From: Pseudobutyrivibrio sp.
Lineage (GTDB): Bacteria > Bacillota > Clostridia > Lachnospirales > Lachnospiraceae
Direction of reading: 5' to 3'
DNA length: 64,000 nt
Assembly (NCBI RefSeq): GCF_017471675.1
Contig: NZ_JAFUSK010000039.1
Span: forward strand, 1 to 64,000
Shown here: positions 1 to 9,459 of the stretch, piece after piece
How positions within the stretch are numbered: position 1 is the stretch's first letter
How the letters are laid out: each line of letters opens with the position of its first letter
The notes under the pieces: model-generated
What the model was told of the DNA's origin: nothing
Seen by the model: the letters and a program-made list of their open reading frames with translations, nothing else
Databases searched by the model: none
Translations under genes and position numbers: made by a program

Positions 1-8
1 ATTTGATT

Positions 9-476
9 ATGAATAAAGAAGGACGTAAATTAATTGCTAATAATAAAAAGGCTTATCATGAATATTTCATGGAGGAGGAGTATGAGGCAGGAATTGAGCT
101 TCACGGCACTGAAGTGAAGTCTATGAGAATGGGCCAGTGCTCCATTAAGGAAGCTTTCGTGCGTATAGATAATGGTGAAATGTTTATCTATCAGATGCAT
201 GTAAATCCTTATGAAAAGGGTAACATTTTTAACCGTGACCCACTTCGCCCTAGAAAGCTTCTTTTGCATAAATCAGAGATTAATCGCTTACTTAGTAAGA
301 TAAAGGAAAGCGGTTATACTATAGTTCCTTTGGAGGTTTATCTTAACAATGGTCTTGTTAAGGTAAAGATTGCCCTTGCAAAAGGTAAGAAATTATATGA
401 TAAGCGTGCAGATATCCAAAAGAAGGATATGAAACGAGAAGCAGAAAGAGATTTTAAGATAAGGAATTTAGGCTAA
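9..476 (+). CDS. smpB: SsrA-binding protein SmpB
   Basis: SmpB binds the tRNA-like domain of tmRNA and brings it to stalled ribosomes for trans-translation. The 155-residue product has the family's usual length. It shows the core oligonucleotide-binding β-barrel ([11 protein letters not shown] near residue 32, then KLLLHKSEI near 83) and the basic C-terminal tail with KGKKLYDKR near 125, which inserts into the decoding channel. An in-frame TTG at position 3 could extend it by two codons, but ATG at 9 gives the standard [12 protein letters not shown] N-terminus. The window edge hides the ribosome binding site. It overlaps maf by one base (TAATG) and lies just upstream of ssrA, its RNA partner, a common Firmicutes arrangement. 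Confidence 0.97.
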   Translation: MNKEGRKLIANNKKAYHEYFMEEEYEAGIELHGTEVKSMRMGQCSIKEAFVRIDNGEMFIYQMHVNPYEKGNIFNRDPLRPRKLLLHKSEINRLLSKIKESGYTIVPLEVYLNNGLVKVKIALAKGKKLYDKRADIQKKDMKREAERDFKIRNLG

Positions 477-1021
477 TGAAGATTATACTTGCATCAAACT
501 CACCAAGAAGAAAAGAATTGCTTACACAGGCAGATATTGATTTTGAGGTTAAGTCTGCTGATGTTGAAGAAATAACAGATAAGACTAAGCCTGAGGAAGT
601 TGTTATGGATTTGAGTCAGCTTAAGGCTAAGGCTATCGCAAAGGATAATCCAGGCAGAAGGATAATTGCTGCTGATACAGTAGTTGCTTTTAATGGACAG
701 ATTCTTGGAAAGCCAAAGGATGAAGCTGATGCCTTTAGAATGTTAAAGGAGCTATCAGGAGAGACTCATCATGTTTATACAGGTGTTACCATTATTGAAG
801 AGGATGGAAGGGTTAATACCTTCTATGAGGCAACAGCTGTTAGTATGTATGATAATTCAGATGAGCTTATAAATAGATACATTGCAACAGGTGAGCCTAT
901 GGATAAGGCAGGAGCCTATGGCATCCAGGGCAAGGGCGCAGTTCTTGTTAAGGAGATATGTGGAGATTACAATAATGTGGTAGGACTTCCACTTGCAAAG
1001 GTTTATCGCAATTTATACTAG
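476..1021 (+). CDS. maf: Maf-like nucleoside triphosphate pyrophosphatase
   Basis: Maf proteins hydrolyse non-canonical or modified nucleoside triphosphates (dTTP/UTP-type pyrophosphatase) and were first noted as septum inhibitors when overexpressed. The 181-residue protein begins with the signature LASNSPRRKELL, followed by the conserved AADTVV near residue 65, KPKDEADAFRML near 80 and MDKAGAYGIQGKGA near 142, all typical of the family. It starts inside the smpB stop codon, so the two genes are translationally coupled. The biochemical substrate cannot be told from sequence alone. Confidence 0.95.
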   Translation: MKIILASNSPRRKELLTQADIDFEVKSADVEEITDKTKPEEVVMDLSQLKAKAIAKDNPGRRIIAADTVVAFNGQILGKPKDEADAFRMLKELSGETHHVYTGVTIIEEDGRVNTFYEATAVSMYDNSDELINRYIATGEPMDKAGAYGIQGKGAVLVKEICGDYNNVVGLPLAKVYRNLY

Positions 1022-1028
1022 AAGTTTA

Positions 1029-1056
1029 TTGATTTTTGCGTCAAAACCTATATAAT
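1029..1056 (+). promoter_or_regulatory. Promoter for tmRNA (ssrA)
   Basis: TTGATT at 1029-1034 and TATAAT at 1051-1056 are separated by 16 bp. Transcription would start near 1063, about 110 nt before the mature tmRNA 5' end, so the precursor would contain the duplicated 5' segment at 1081-1100. Confidence 0.7.
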
Positions 1057-1080
1057 AAAATGTGCTGCAAGGATATACAA

Positions 1081-1100
1081 GGGCTAGTAATGGTTTCGAC
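1081..1100 (+). repeat. Partial duplicate of the tmRNA 5' end
   Basis: These 20 bases match the tmRNA 5' end at 1174-1193 at 19 of 20 positions. The match includes the GGGCTAG acceptor strand and the GGTTTCGAC motif. The single difference makes this upstream copy read AATGGTTTCGAC, which is the more usual form in bacterial tmRNAs, whereas the functional copy has AAAGG. The rest of the tmRNA does not follow. The next 70 bases instead can form a hairpin closed by AAGCC (1114-1118) and GGCTT. Confidence 0.75.
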
Positions 1101-1173
1101 AAAATGATGCTAAAAGCCGACCGAAGGGAGACTTGTTAGCGTCAGAAACCGGCTCAGTCTATAGGCTTTATAA

Positions 1174-1512
1174 GGGCTAGTAAAGGTTTCGACAGGGGTC
1201 ATGCAGCGGAAGAAGCGAGTCCCACGGTAATGGGTTAAATGGCCAAACTTAAAATTAAACGCTGAAGATAATTTAGCATACGCAGCCTAGTTGCTGCAGT
1301 CTGACTTAGAGCACCTACACTTTAAGACCCAGACTTCGACTCTGTAGGAAACGACATTGCCAAAGCTTTGCGGTAATGGGCGTATCATGAAGCTACTAAA
1401 GCATGTATCTTGTTTGTAAGAGCCATGTGGAGGGAATGTTAAATTACAAACTACACTCGTAGAAGGGCCGGGAATTGGCTTTTGGACACGGGTTCGACTC
1501 CCGTCTAGTCCA
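1174..1512 (+). ncRNA. ssrA: tmRNA (SsrA), tag peptide AEDNLAYAA
   Basis: tmRNA rescues stalled ribosomes and tags the unfinished protein for degradation. The acceptor strand GGGCTAG (1174-1180) pairs with CTAGTCC (1505-1511), with discriminator A at 1512. The T-arm is the GGGTTCGACTCCC segment near 1491-1503. CCA is not encoded (CTA follows), so it must be added after processing. The resume codon is GCT at 1261, and the frame reads AEDNLAYAA, ending at TAG 1288-1290. The hydrophobic Ala-Ala end is the expected ClpXP degron. The encoded precursor begins upstream of a duplicated 5' segment. Confidence 0.96.
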
Positions 1513-1516
1513 CTAT

Positions 1517-1553
1517 AAATACCCGTAAGATTTAGTCTTACGGGTATTTTTTT
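1517..1553 (+). terminator. Intrinsic terminator of ssrA
   Basis: A 14-bp stem (1517-1530 with 1536-1549) built on ACCCGTAAGA and TCTTACGGGT, with loop TTTAG, is followed by a run of seven T. It directly follows the tmRNA 3' end. Confidence 0.92.
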
Positions 1554-1630
1554 AACAAATTGCGCACAGTTTCTTCATATGTGTCTAGTATATTGAATAT
1601 AAGATATTTTAGTACGTTTAGGAGGAAACT

Positions 1631-3712
1631 ATGAATAAACAAACTAATGTAAATAATCAATCTAAAAAAGGACCATCTCCTAAGGCTATAAGCAAGAGAC
1701 TAACTCTTTTATTTGTGCTTATGTTGATAGCTAGTACGCTACTTGCTGAAGGAATTATTATTACACTTGGTTATGGCATGATTAAGGATTTAATTGATAA
1801 ATCTTTGAATAATCAGGTTGTTGCGGAAGCAGGAGAAGTTAACAGAGAGCTTAATTCTATTTTCTATTATCTGAATGGTATAGCTGATGGAGTAGAAAAT
1901 GAAACCTTTGAGGATGATGCAGCAATTCTTCACTACCTGGCACCAACTGTTGACAGATATCCTCTAATTCCACTGGGAGCTTATATCGGAACAAATGATG
2001 GAAAGTTCCTTGATGCATCAGGCTGGGTTCCGGATTCAGATTATATTGTGACAGAAAAAGGCTGGTATAAGGACGGCATGGGCTATGATAATACATGGTT
2101 TTACTATTATGATCAGCCTTACTTTGATGCAGCTACCGGTGATTTGTGCGCTACAGTAATTCGTCACGTAAAGCTAAAGGATGGTAGAGAAGGTGTGTTT
2201 GCATCTGATTTGATTCTTACATCTATTCAAGAGCAGCTTAATGAGGTTAAGCTATACAAGACTGGTGGCTGTATTATGGTCACAGGTGAAGGTCAAATTC
2301 TATCCCACAAGGATACTTCTATTTGCGGAACAAATATTGCAGATAACAAAGATGCCTTTTTCTCAGGTGTTAATTCATTCCTTGCTGAAGAGCATGGAAT
2401 TGTAAAAACTGTTATGGCTAAAGGGACTGCTTATTATATGGTATCAGCTCCTGTAAGTGGAACTGATTGGCAGGTAATTGTTTACGCTAAGAGATCAGAA
2501 GTTTTGGCTTCACTCTTTACAATAGTATATATTCTTATTGGATTTACTATAGCTGCAGTCCTTATAGTTGTTCTTGTAATGATTAAGGTTCTTTCTAATA
2601 TGATTAAGAAGCCTGTAACAGCGCTTACTGAAAATATCGAAAAGATTGCAAATGGTGATTTCACTGTTGAGATTGCATCGAAAGGCAATGATGAGATTGC
2701 ATTTATGAATACTGCCATGGGCGGATTTATAAATGGTATGCGAAATAGTTTAAGTGAAATCAAGACGGTGTCTACAAGGTTAATTGATGATGCCCAAATA
2801 TCTAAGGATACAGCTGAGAATCTGGAGCTTGCTGCTAATGAGCAATCTGTATCAATGGATCAGATTAGAAGTAACATCGATGATATGGCAGATGCAGTTA
2901 CAGAGGTAGCTGAAAATGCCACAACCTTGGCTCAAACCATTTCAGATGTTACAAGCGAAGAAGAAGAAATCGAAAATACAATGAATGATTTGGTTAAGAA
3001 GGCAGATGTTGGTCAAAAAGATATGAAGACTGTATCTGAAGGAATGGACAACATCGTACTTTCTATGAATGATATGGCAGAAGCTGTTAGAAGCGTAGAT
3101 GATGCTGCACAGCAGATTACTCAGATTGTTGATATGATTAATTCTATTTCTTCACAGACTAACCTACTTTCACTTAATGCTTCTATTGAAGCAGCAAGAG
3201 CTGGTGAGGCTGGCAAGGGATTTGCGGTAGTTGCAACAGAGATTGGTGCCCTTGCAAACAATTCTGCTGATGCAACAAATCAGATTGTTGATATTATTAA
3301 AGAAATGTCTGATAGAGTTAAGGATTTGTCAGAGAAATCTACAGCCAATACAGAGCTTATTAATAATAGTGCAGAATCAATTAACAATGCTGCTGATACA
3401 TTCTTACAGATTACTACAGAATTAAATACAGCAAGCTCTACACTTAACGACATGGCTGAGCAGATGAGAAGAGTGAACGATGTTGCTACCAACATGGCAT
3501 CGGTATCAGAACAGCAGTCTGCAGCCACACAGGAAATTGCATCTAATGTGGAGAAGGTAACGGAATCTGCTAAGGAGGTTGCAGCTTCTTCTGAAAAGGT
3601 TGCTAACGCTGCATCAAATGTTTCTACAGCTGTTGATACAATCAATAACAACCTGGTTCGATTCACAATTGATGCTGCAAACAAAATAAAAGATGATATG
3701 GATTCTGAGTAA
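1631..3712 (+). CDS. Methyl-accepting chemotaxis protein (Cache-type sensor)
   Basis: A 693-residue transmembrane chemoreceptor that would signal to CheA/CheW and steer flagellar motility. Order of parts: short cytoplasmic tail, membrane segment about 26-50, extracellular Cache-like sensor about 51-290, second membrane segment about 295-320, HAMP linker to about 378, then a long coiled-coil signalling domain. The signalling tip [20 protein letters not shown] lies near residue 515, with Glu/Gln-rich adaptation regions on either side. Ribosome binding site AGGAGG is seven bases before ATG. The gene stands alone between two terminators. The ligand is unknown; Cache sensors often bind amino or organic acids. 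CheV is encoded at 25664. Confidence 0.95.
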   Translation: MNKQTNVNNQSKKGPSPKAISKRLTLLFVLMLIASTLLAEGIIITLGYGMIKDLIDKSLNNQVVAEAGEVNRELNSIFYYLNGIADGVENETFEDDAAILHYLAPTVDRYPLIPLGAYIGTNDGKFLDASGWVPDSDYIVTEKGWYKDGMGYDNTWFYYYDQPYFDAATGDLCATVIRHVKLKDGREGVFASDLILTSIQEQLNEVKLYKTGGCIMVTGEGQILSHKDTSICGTNIADNKDAFFSGVNSFLAEEHGIVKTVMAKGTAYYMVSAPVSGTDWQVIVYAKRSEVLASLFTIVYILIGFTIAAVLIVVLVMIKVLSNMIKKPVTALTENIEKIANGDFTVEIASKGNDEIAFMNTAMGGFINGMRNSLSEIKTVSTRLIDDAQISKDTAENLELAANEQSVSMDQIRSNIDDMADAVTEVAENATTLAQTISDVTSEEEEIENTMNDLVKKADVGQKDMKTVSEGMDNIVLSMNDMAEAVRSVDDAAQQITQIVDMINSISSQTNLLSLNASIEAARAGEAGKGFAVVATEIGALANNSADATNQIVDIIKEMSDRVKDLSEKSTANTELINNSAESINNAADTFLQITTELNTASSTLNDMAEQMRRVNDVATNMASVSEQQSAATQEIASNVEKVTESAKEVAASSEKVANAASNVSTAVDTINNNLVRFTIDAANKIKDDMDSE

Positions 3713-3715
3713 ATG

Positions 3716-3746
3716 CAAGGCGGAAGGGGCAAACCTTTCCGCCTTT
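3716..3746 (+). terminator. Terminator after chemoreceptor gene
   Basis: AAGGCGGAAGG pairs with CCTTTCCGCCTT (one bulged base), followed by TTTCGTT. It starts just after the chemoreceptor stop codon. Confidence 0.8.
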
Positions 3747-3777
3747 TCGTTATATTTAACAGAAATTCCGTTCTGAA

Positions 3778-3806
3778 TTGAACAGGATATTTCTTAATGC
3801 TAAAAT
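3778..3806 (+). promoter_or_regulatory. Promoter for D,D-carboxypeptidase gene
   Basis: TTGAAC at 3778-3783 and TAAAAT at 3801-3806 are separated by 17 bp. They lie 37 bp before the ATG at 3843. Confidence 0.55.
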
Positions 3807-3842
3807 TATAAGTAATTTTAGTGGGGAGCGGAGAGTAATTTT

Positions 3843-4964
3843 ATGGCAAGGTATAATAGAAATATGACTGATGATGAACGAAAGGCCTATAGAAAGAAAA
3901 AAAGGCTTATTCGTAAAATACAGGTATACAGCGAGATAGCAATCATTTCTTTGTTAATCATAGTGTCAGCAGGTCTGATAATTACCCATTTTAGTGGAAA
4001 TAAAGATAAGCTTAGTGTTGCAAAAGAAGAGACCAAAAAGGAGAGTCTTGAAACAGCATCAAAGGAAGAGGATTCAGGGCTTAAGGTTTCAGCAAAGGCA
4101 GATGAACCTGAACCTACAGAAACGGTAGAGGAAGAAGAAACTCCAAAGGCAGCTGCTTATTCGGCAAAAGAAAATGATAATACCGTTAATATAGAGGGAG
4201 ATGTTGTAAGCCAAAATGCGGTGCTGATTAATAATCAGACTAAAGAGATAGTAGCTACTAGAGGTGCTCATGATAAAATCGTTCCAGCATCTATGACAAA
4301 GGTAATGACTGTGCTTACTGCAGCTAATCATATTTCTAAAGAGCAGCTTAATGAGGTGGTTACAATGTCTCATGAGGCTACTGATTATTCTTATGCTGGT
4401 GGCGGTTCTACTTCTGGATTTGTTGAAGGGGAAGAGGTTACTGTAAAGGATCTTTTCTATGGTACTATACTTCCATCTGGTGGTGATGCCGCAGCTGAAC
4501 TTGCTATGTATGTAGCAGGTGATATAGACAGCTTTGTTGCTATGATGAATGAAGAGGTGGCGGCTTTAGGGCTTACAGATTCGCATTTTACTAACCCTGT
4601 TGGTTTTCATAACGAGAATCATTATAGTACGCCTTACGATATTTCAATTATTATGATGGCGGCATTAGATAACGAAATATGTAAAGAGGTTTTAAGTACC
4701 AAGGTATACAACTCTACTGGAACTAATGTGAATCCAGAGGGAATTACTATTTCTAACTGGTTCCTAAGAAAAATCGAGGATAAAGATATTGGGGGCGAGA
4801 TAGAAGGAGCGAAAACAGGTTTTGTTAATGAATCTGGAAATTGTGCTGTAAGCTCCATGATTTCAGCCTCAGGTACCGAATATATCTGTTGTACAACTAA
4901 TTCAACCTCTGGTTGGCGTTGTATATACGACCATGTGGCTATCTATAAAACTTATGCAAAATAA
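3843..4964 (+). CDS. D-alanyl-D-alanine carboxypeptidase (peptidase S11), membrane anchored
   Basis: A penicillin-binding-type serine hydrolase that trims the terminal D-Ala from peptidoglycan stem peptides outside the cell. The 373-residue product has a basic N-terminus, a membrane segment about 28-50, an acidic Glu/Lys linker to about 115 and then the S11 catalytic domain. The three active-site motifs are visible: SMTK near residue 150 (nucleophile Ser, general base Lys), a second motif in the SGGDAA segment near 217 (Gly where SxN usually has Asn) and KTG near 324. The usual C-terminal β-domain of DacA proteins is absent. It is a single gene with its own promoter and terminator. Confidence 0.93.
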   Translation: MARYNRNMTDDERKAYRKKKRLIRKIQVYSEIAIISLLIIVSAGLIITHFSGNKDKLSVAKEETKKESLETASKEEDSGLKVSAKADEPEPTETVEEEETPKAAAYSAKENDNTVNIEGDVVSQNAVLINNQTKEIVATRGAHDKIVPASMTKVMTVLTAANHISKEQLNEVVTMSHEATDYSYAGGGSTSGFVEGEEVTVKDLFYGTILPSGGDAAAELAMYVAGDIDSFVAMMNEEVAALGLTDSHFTNPVGFHNENHYSTPYDISIIMMAALDNEICKEVLSTKVYNSTGTNVNPEGITISNWFLRKIEDKDIGGEIEGAKTGFVNESGNCAVSSMISASGTEYICCTTNSTSGWRCIYDHVAIYKTYAK

Positions 4965-5004
4965 AAACCAGCTTCTCCCTATGGGAGAAGTTGTCTACAC
5001 TCTG

Positions 5005-5035
5005 AGACTTAGTAGTTATCTACTAAGTCTTTTAT
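5005..5035 (+). terminator. Terminator after carboxypeptidase gene (second of two hairpins)
   Basis: AGACTTAGTAG (5005-5015) pairs perfectly with CTACTAAGTCT (5020-5030) around a TTAT loop, and a T-rich tail follows. A shorter hairpin (CTTCTCCC/GGGAGAAG, 4972-4990) sits just upstream without its own T-run. Confidence 0.85.
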
Positions 5036-5065
5036 TTTGAGATAAAACGTTATAAAAAAACATAT

Positions 5066-5092
5066 TTGACAATATATATATATATATATAAT
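5066..5092 (+). promoter_or_regulatory. Promoter with an (AT)n spacer
   Basis: TTGACA (5066-5071) is followed by alternating AT from 5072 to 5090 that merges into TATAAT (5087-5092). As read, the spacer is only 15 bp and consists wholly of AT repeats. A change of one repeat unit would bring it to 17 bp. It drives the gene at 5140. Confidence 0.65.
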
Positions 5093-5139
5093 GTATTTAT
5101 CTGTTATAAATGTAATCATAATTTGGAGGTTTTAAAATT

Positions 5140-5634
5140 ATGGACAAAATTAAGTATTTTATCAATGTATTATGGAACAATATTTGGCATTTTATTGTTG
5201 CATTGATAATGGCCTTTTTAACAATTTTCTTTTTCTTGATGATTTTTGTAGCAATATTTGAAGATCACAGTATGTCAGAGTTTTTAGTCATGCTTGTTGT
5301 AACTGCTGTTTCTGCCTTAATAACATGGTTATTCATTAATTCATGGTTTTTAAAGCCATATCGTTGCCCAAGCTGCCTTAGAAACTTTGCACTTAAGGGA
5401 TGTGGTATTGAAGAGGTAGGCAATGAGCAGTCTATTGGTAATGAAACAAGCACATCATATGTTAATACGAAGGCTGACACTAACACAGTTTTTGGATCTG
5501 TAGATGTTAGGGTACCAGTAACACAAACTAATACTGTTGCTTATAATCAGAAGGTTTATCAGCGTAACTACGTATGTAGATTCTGTGGTGAGGAATGCTA
5601 CAAGACATTTAAAGGTGATAAAACTCGCGCTTAG
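5140..5634 (+). CDS. Membrane protein with C-terminal zinc-ribbon-like cysteines
   Basis: I do not recognise this 164-residue protein as a named family. It has two membrane segments (about 12-42 and 47-72). The rest is probably cytoplasmic and contains CPSC near residue 76 and CRFC near 146, two CxxC pairs that could form one zinc ribbon split by a Ser/Thr/Asn-rich stretch; further cysteines lie nearby. A GGAGG site precedes the ATG. It is the first gene of a group with the two secreted proteins that follow, 30 bp apart, and its promoter has an AT-repeat spacer. Confidence 0.7.
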   Translation: MDKIKYFINVLWNNIWHFIVALIMAFLTIFFFLMIFVAIFEDHSMSEFLVMLVVTAVSALITWLFINSWFLKPYRCPSCLRNFALKGCGIEEVGNEQSIGNETSTSYVNTKADTNTVFGSVDVRVPVTQTNTVAYNQKVYQRNYVCRFCGEECYKTFKGDKTRA

Positions 5635-5664
5635 TTGTTTATATAATTATTAGAGAAATATCCT

Positions 5665-7986
5665 ATGAAGAAGAAAGTATTATTTATTATTGCTATAGCA
5701 GTGATTTTGATTGGCGCTATAGCTGCAATTATTTTTTCTAAGAAAAATAATAATAATGACGATAATTCGTTAAAACTTCAGGACATGGATTATATAGAGA
5801 TTTCAGAGGAAGATGCATTAACTGTTACTGAGTGGATGCATCTTCTTTCTAGTGAATTTGGATATGATGATCCTGAAGAATACAGTGATGAAAAGATTCT
5901 AGGTAAAGATGCAGTTGCGGCTGGTTTTGATCAGCTAGGTATTGCCTTTGAAGATTATGTCCTTGAAGGATTAGATAATACTGCCGAAAATAAGGCTAGT
6001 GTTGCAGTTAACCTTGATGTAATTAGTGAAGATTATTTGGATTCATATATTGGCGAAGAGCAGGCAGAAATCCTAATTAATAATCTCAAAGCTATTCAAT
6101 CGCTATCAGACTATCATGTAGACATTAACGAAATTCAGTTGGCTGATGGAATTATTGATGGCACAACATGGAATGCCCAGTACTATGCAGTAATAGATGA
6201 TAAAGAGGAAGTTATCATTGAAACTGGTGATTATATTCCACAAGTCAATGAACAGATAGTTTTTACAGACTTAGGTGGCGTTTTACGAGGCGGCACTGTT
6301 GTTGCGGTGCAAGAACGCGGTAAAGGAAAGTATGATATGCTTTTATCGCCATTTACTGCTGAAGATAATGTTATTGAAGATTATACAATAGCGGGATATG
6401 TTGATTTTTCTTATATACAAACCCTTAATTCTGCAACAATAGACACAGGGGAAAATATCGCTTATCAAGCAGATTTTTCAGATGATTTTCCGACTGGAGA
6501 ATTTACTCAGACAAGTACCAAACATGAATGGTCAGGTTCAACAGATTTACATTTAAAACTTGATGTCATTAAAGAGGCAGGAAAAAATAAACAGAAGGTT
6601 AGAGTAAGGGCTGCAGAATTAGGTGATTTTGATATCACAGGCTATGTTGAAGCTGCTCAAAAAGTTGTCGATGGTTTAAATGCATCTGACGATAAAATTT
6701 CTGGTGCTTCAACTAAATCTATTGATATCTCTTTAAATGATTTAACTCTATATACATATTTTAAGAATAACGAAGCAGCTGAGATAGAAGTATCCTACTT
6801 ACCTGTAGTTGAATGTGAGGAAGGATTATCTGGAGATATATCTATTCCGATAGGAGAACTTCCTCTAGGTAATAAATTTGCGGAAGTAAATGTTTCGATT
6901 ACTGTAGAGATCAGTACTAATCTTGATGTATCAATAAAGCTTGAGCCAACATACCCAATTTCGGTTGGGGTTCATATGGGTGAGCATAACAATAAACAAA
7001 TGGCGAACAGCCCACCACTGGATTGTAATATAGTAGATTTCATTTCAAGTGAATCCTTGGATTTGTCAGTGAATGCTAAAATTTCTCGAGGTTTTGGTAT
7101 TGAAGTAAAGGCTAGCTTATTAGGTATAACAATATGTGATCCTAAACTAAATATTACTATTGAAGTTGCTGCAAAGGCGTTGGACCCAGTAGGGGACTAT
7201 GATGTTGGCTGTATTGAAGTTAGAAATGCCTGCCCAATAGTTGAGATTGAACTAACTCGTGATGATGATTTTTCGGTTATGGGAGGGGTAATATCTATAA
7301 ATAGATGGCCTAGTGAAATTGTATTAAATGATCCTGATGTTAGTGATTTTGTTAATGCGGAATATACCCATATAGAAATTTCTCCTGAGTTTAATAAATT
7401 GGATGACCCATTGGGCAATGCTTCTGTATGTACTCATTATCCTGATGGGGAAAGTCATAAAGCTGATCCTAAAATTAAGTTTTCTGGAGAGGCAAAAGCA
7501 GAAGAATTTTTACCTGTTACTTGGGCGGATTTGGAGCCAGAGTATAAAGAGTGGATAAACCAAGGAGATTGGTATTCTGCCTTTAAAAATGAATTTGATG
7601 TCGCATATATTCACATTGATGATGATAATATTCCTGAATTAGTTGTTTATACACCTTATATGAACTATGCTAGCTATGTTCTTACAATTCATGATGGAAA
7701 GGCTGTGGAATATAGTGGCAAAATGTCGGATGCTTACCCATCATATTCTCCATATTCTGGATATTTATTTTATACAGGTGGTGCAATGGATGTTTATTAT
7801 GACAAAGTTGTTCAATTAAAGAATGGCGAGTTCATAGAAATAAACGTTGGACGTTATACTAGTGATGGTGAGTATACATGGGATGGTGTTGATATCAGTG
7901 AAGCTGAATATAATTCCAAGGTTAATACATGTTGTCCATCAGGAAGTTGGATAGAACCAGAAAAATCAAAGATGATAATGGAGTAG
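5665..7986 (+). CDS. Large membrane-anchored extracellular protein of unknown function
   Basis: This 773-residue protein starts with a basic MKKK and one hydrophobic segment (about 4-25), followed by an Asn/Asp-rich linker, so most of it should lie outside the cell. The body is acidic and β-rich with no motif I can name. Near residues 645-665 it has the pattern HIDDDNIPELVVY, which resembles the Asp-rich calcium-loop repeats (integrin/VCBS-like) often seen in surface proteins of this bacterial group. It is followed after five bases by another small anchored protein and probably shares its transcript. Function is unknown. Confidence 0.75.
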   Translation: MKKKVLFIIAIAVILIGAIAAIIFSKKNNNNDDNSLKLQDMDYIEISEEDALTVTEWMHLLSSEFGYDDPEEYSDEKILGKDAVAAGFDQLGIAFEDYVLEGLDNTAENKASVAVNLDVISEDYLDSYIGEEQAEILINNLKAIQSLSDYHVDINEIQLADGIIDGTTWNAQYYAVIDDKEEVIIETGDYIPQVNEQIVFTDLGGVLRGGTVVAVQERGKGKYDMLLSPFTAEDNVIEDYTIAGYVDFSYIQTLNSATIDTGENIAYQADFSDDFPTGEFTQTSTKHEWSGSTDLHLKLDVIKEAGKNKQKVRVRAAELGDFDITGYVEAAQKVVDGLNASDDKISGASTKSIDISLNDLTLYTYFKNNEAAEIEVSYLPVVECEEGLSGDISIPIGELPLGNKFAEVNVSITVEISTNLDVSIKLEPTYPISVGVHMGEHNNKQMANSPPLDCNIVDFISSESLDLSVNAKISRGFGIEVKASLLGITICDPKLNITIEVAAKALDPVGDYDVGCIEVRNACPIVEIELTRDDDFSVMGGVISINRWPSEIVLNDPDVSDFVNAEYTHIEISPEFNKLDDPLGNASVCTHYPDGESHKADPKIKFSGEAKAEEFLPVTWADLEPEYKEWINQGDWYSAFKNEFDVAYIHIDDDNIPELVVYTPYMNYASYVLTIHDGKAVEYSGKMSDAYPSYSPYSGYLFYTGGAMDVYYDKVVQLKNGEFIEINVGRYTSDGEYTWDGVDISEAEYNSKVNTCCPSGSWIEPEKSKMIME

Positions 7987-7991
7987 CGAAT

Positions 7992-8702
7992 ATGAAAAAA
8001 GGATTAATTTTAGGTGTTGGAGCTGTAGCTGCTATTGGAGTAGCTACAACTATAGGTTTAAATATAAAGAATAATGGTGCTAACGAGATAGATACAACAG
8101 AAGTAGTTGAAACTATCAATGAGACAGAGACTGCTGATTATAATGTCTTTGAAAACTATGAATCGACTTTTAATATGCTTACAGAGGTTGATGCAGAAAG
8201 TGGAACGGTTTATTATTCTGAAATCAATGACGGAAATATTCTAGTAGACATTGAATATAACAGTGATGATGCAGGCGTTTATATTAAGACATATTCTGCA
8301 AATACTAATGGTGGTGTAGAGTCGGTTGCGAATGAGTTGCTTACAAATATTGAACGCTCAGGTGTTGAAAATGCTTATACAATATCTGCTGGTAGCTATA
8401 TTGACGGAAAGTATTATGTGATGCTTCAATATGATTGTGACCCATTAGGTGAAGGTTCACTTTCATGTGAACGAGTAAGTATAGCAGCTGTTTCGGAAGA
8501 CGGCACTATTGAAAAAATTGCTGATTTAGAACAATGGTGGGCTACGGATGAGACTGATATGGAATTTAAACAGGACCGCCAAAATGATTTGACACAGATT
8601 TTTAATCAAGAATTTTCTAAGGATCAAGTGAAAACAATTGCTGACGGAGATGGCGTAGTTTCTGATTACCTTGATGGCATAGAAAAAGTATATAGTTTTT
8701 AA
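7992..8702 (+). CDS. Small membrane-anchored extracellular protein, unknown function
   Basis: A 236-residue protein with an N-terminal hydrophobic segment (about 3-24, rich in Gly/Ala/Val) and an acidic exported domain. ATG at 7992 is chosen because it gives MKKGLILG at the start of a clean signal/anchor sequence; an in-frame TTG at 7929 would put 21 unlike residues ahead of it and overlap the preceding gene. The spacing of five bases from the preceding stop points to one transcript. No domain recognised. Confidence 0.75.
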   Translation: MKKGLILGVGAVAAIGVATTIGLNIKNNGANEIDTTEVVETINETETADYNVFENYESTFNMLTEVDAESGTVYYSEINDGNILVDIEYNSDDAGVYIKTYSANTNGGVESVANELLTNIERSGVENAYTISAGSYIDGKYYVMLQYDCDPLGEGSLSCERVSIAAVSEDGTIEKIADLEQWWATDETDMEFKQDRQNDLTQIFNQEFSKDQVKTIADGDGVVSDYLDGIEKVYSF

Positions 8703-8716
8703 CAAATAATTTAGTA

Positions 8717-8746
8717 AACCTTGGCCTTTTGGCCAAGGTTTTTATT
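8717..8746 (+). terminator. Terminator between convergent genes
   Basis: AACCTTGGCC (8717-8726) pairs perfectly with GGCCAAGGTT (8731-8740) around TTTT, followed by TTTATTTT. It ends the plus-strand transcript; the minus-strand gene ends at 8742. Confidence 0.9.
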
Positions 8747-9392
8747 TTACAATGTCTATGAGCTTGCGAATATTATCAATAAAAGCCACAGGCTTAAACT
8801 TAGATAACACATCCATATCCCTAAAGCCGTAGGTGCATAGAACATAATCAAGTCCTGCATTTTCTCCAGTGGCAGCATCCACCTCAGAATCTCCTACATA
8901 AAGCACCCTTGATTTATCAGTAACACCAAGAGCATTAAGTGCCATGTTTACAGGAGCAGGATCAGGCTTTCTTTCATGCTTTCCATTATCGCCGATTACT
9001 ATATTTATATTAGGCTTAAAGAAATCATTAAGAAGAGATTCGCTGGCAGTTTGACCTTTGTTAGTTACAATTGCCATTTTAATACCCATATCAGAAAGCT
9101 CTTTTGTAGTTTCAATAATGCCATCGTAAGGCTTTGTTTTAATAAGATTGTGTGTGTTGTAATAATCAACGAACTCCTTAAAGAATTCATCAAAATGCTC
9201 ATAATCTTCTCCCATTGGAAGGGCTCTTACCACAAGCATCCTAAGACCATTGCCTACAAAGCGGCGAACATCATCTATAGAGTGAGTTGGAAAGCCGTAT
9301 TTATCAAGCATGTAGTTGATAGAATCTGTAAGATCCTCAAGTGTATATAGTAAAGTTCCGTCTAGGTCAAATAGAATTGTATCGTATTTCAT
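8742..9392 (-). CDS. HAD-superfamily phosphatase (phosphoglycolate phosphatase-like)
   Basis: A 216-residue haloacid-dehalogenase hydrolase of the Gph/PpaX type, which removes phosphate from a small substrate such as phosphoglycolate or pyrophosphate. The four HAD motifs are visible: DLDGTLLYT at the N-terminus (nucleophile Asp), VTNKG near residue 112, KPDPAP near 142 and VGDSEVDAATG near 166. A helical cap lies between motifs I and II. It is transcribed opposite to its neighbours, with a divergent promoter region shared with the acetyltransferase. Substrate not predictable. Confidence 0.9.
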   Translation of the reverse strand: MKYDTILFDLDGTLLYTLEDLTDSINYMLDKYGFPTHSIDDVRRFVGNGLRMLVVRALPMGEDYEHFDEFFKEFVDYYNTHNLIKTKPYDGIIETTKELSDMGIKMAIVTNKGQTASESLLNDFFKPNINIVIGDNGKHERKPDPAPVNMALNALGVTDKSRVLYVGDSEVDAATGENAGLDYVLCTYGFRDMDVLSKFKPVAFIDNIRKLIDIVK

Positions 9393-9459
9393 TATTTTAC
9401 TTCCTTTTGATTATTTCTTTATGTTATAAGACTATTATAGTTTTTTGTAAAGGAAAATA

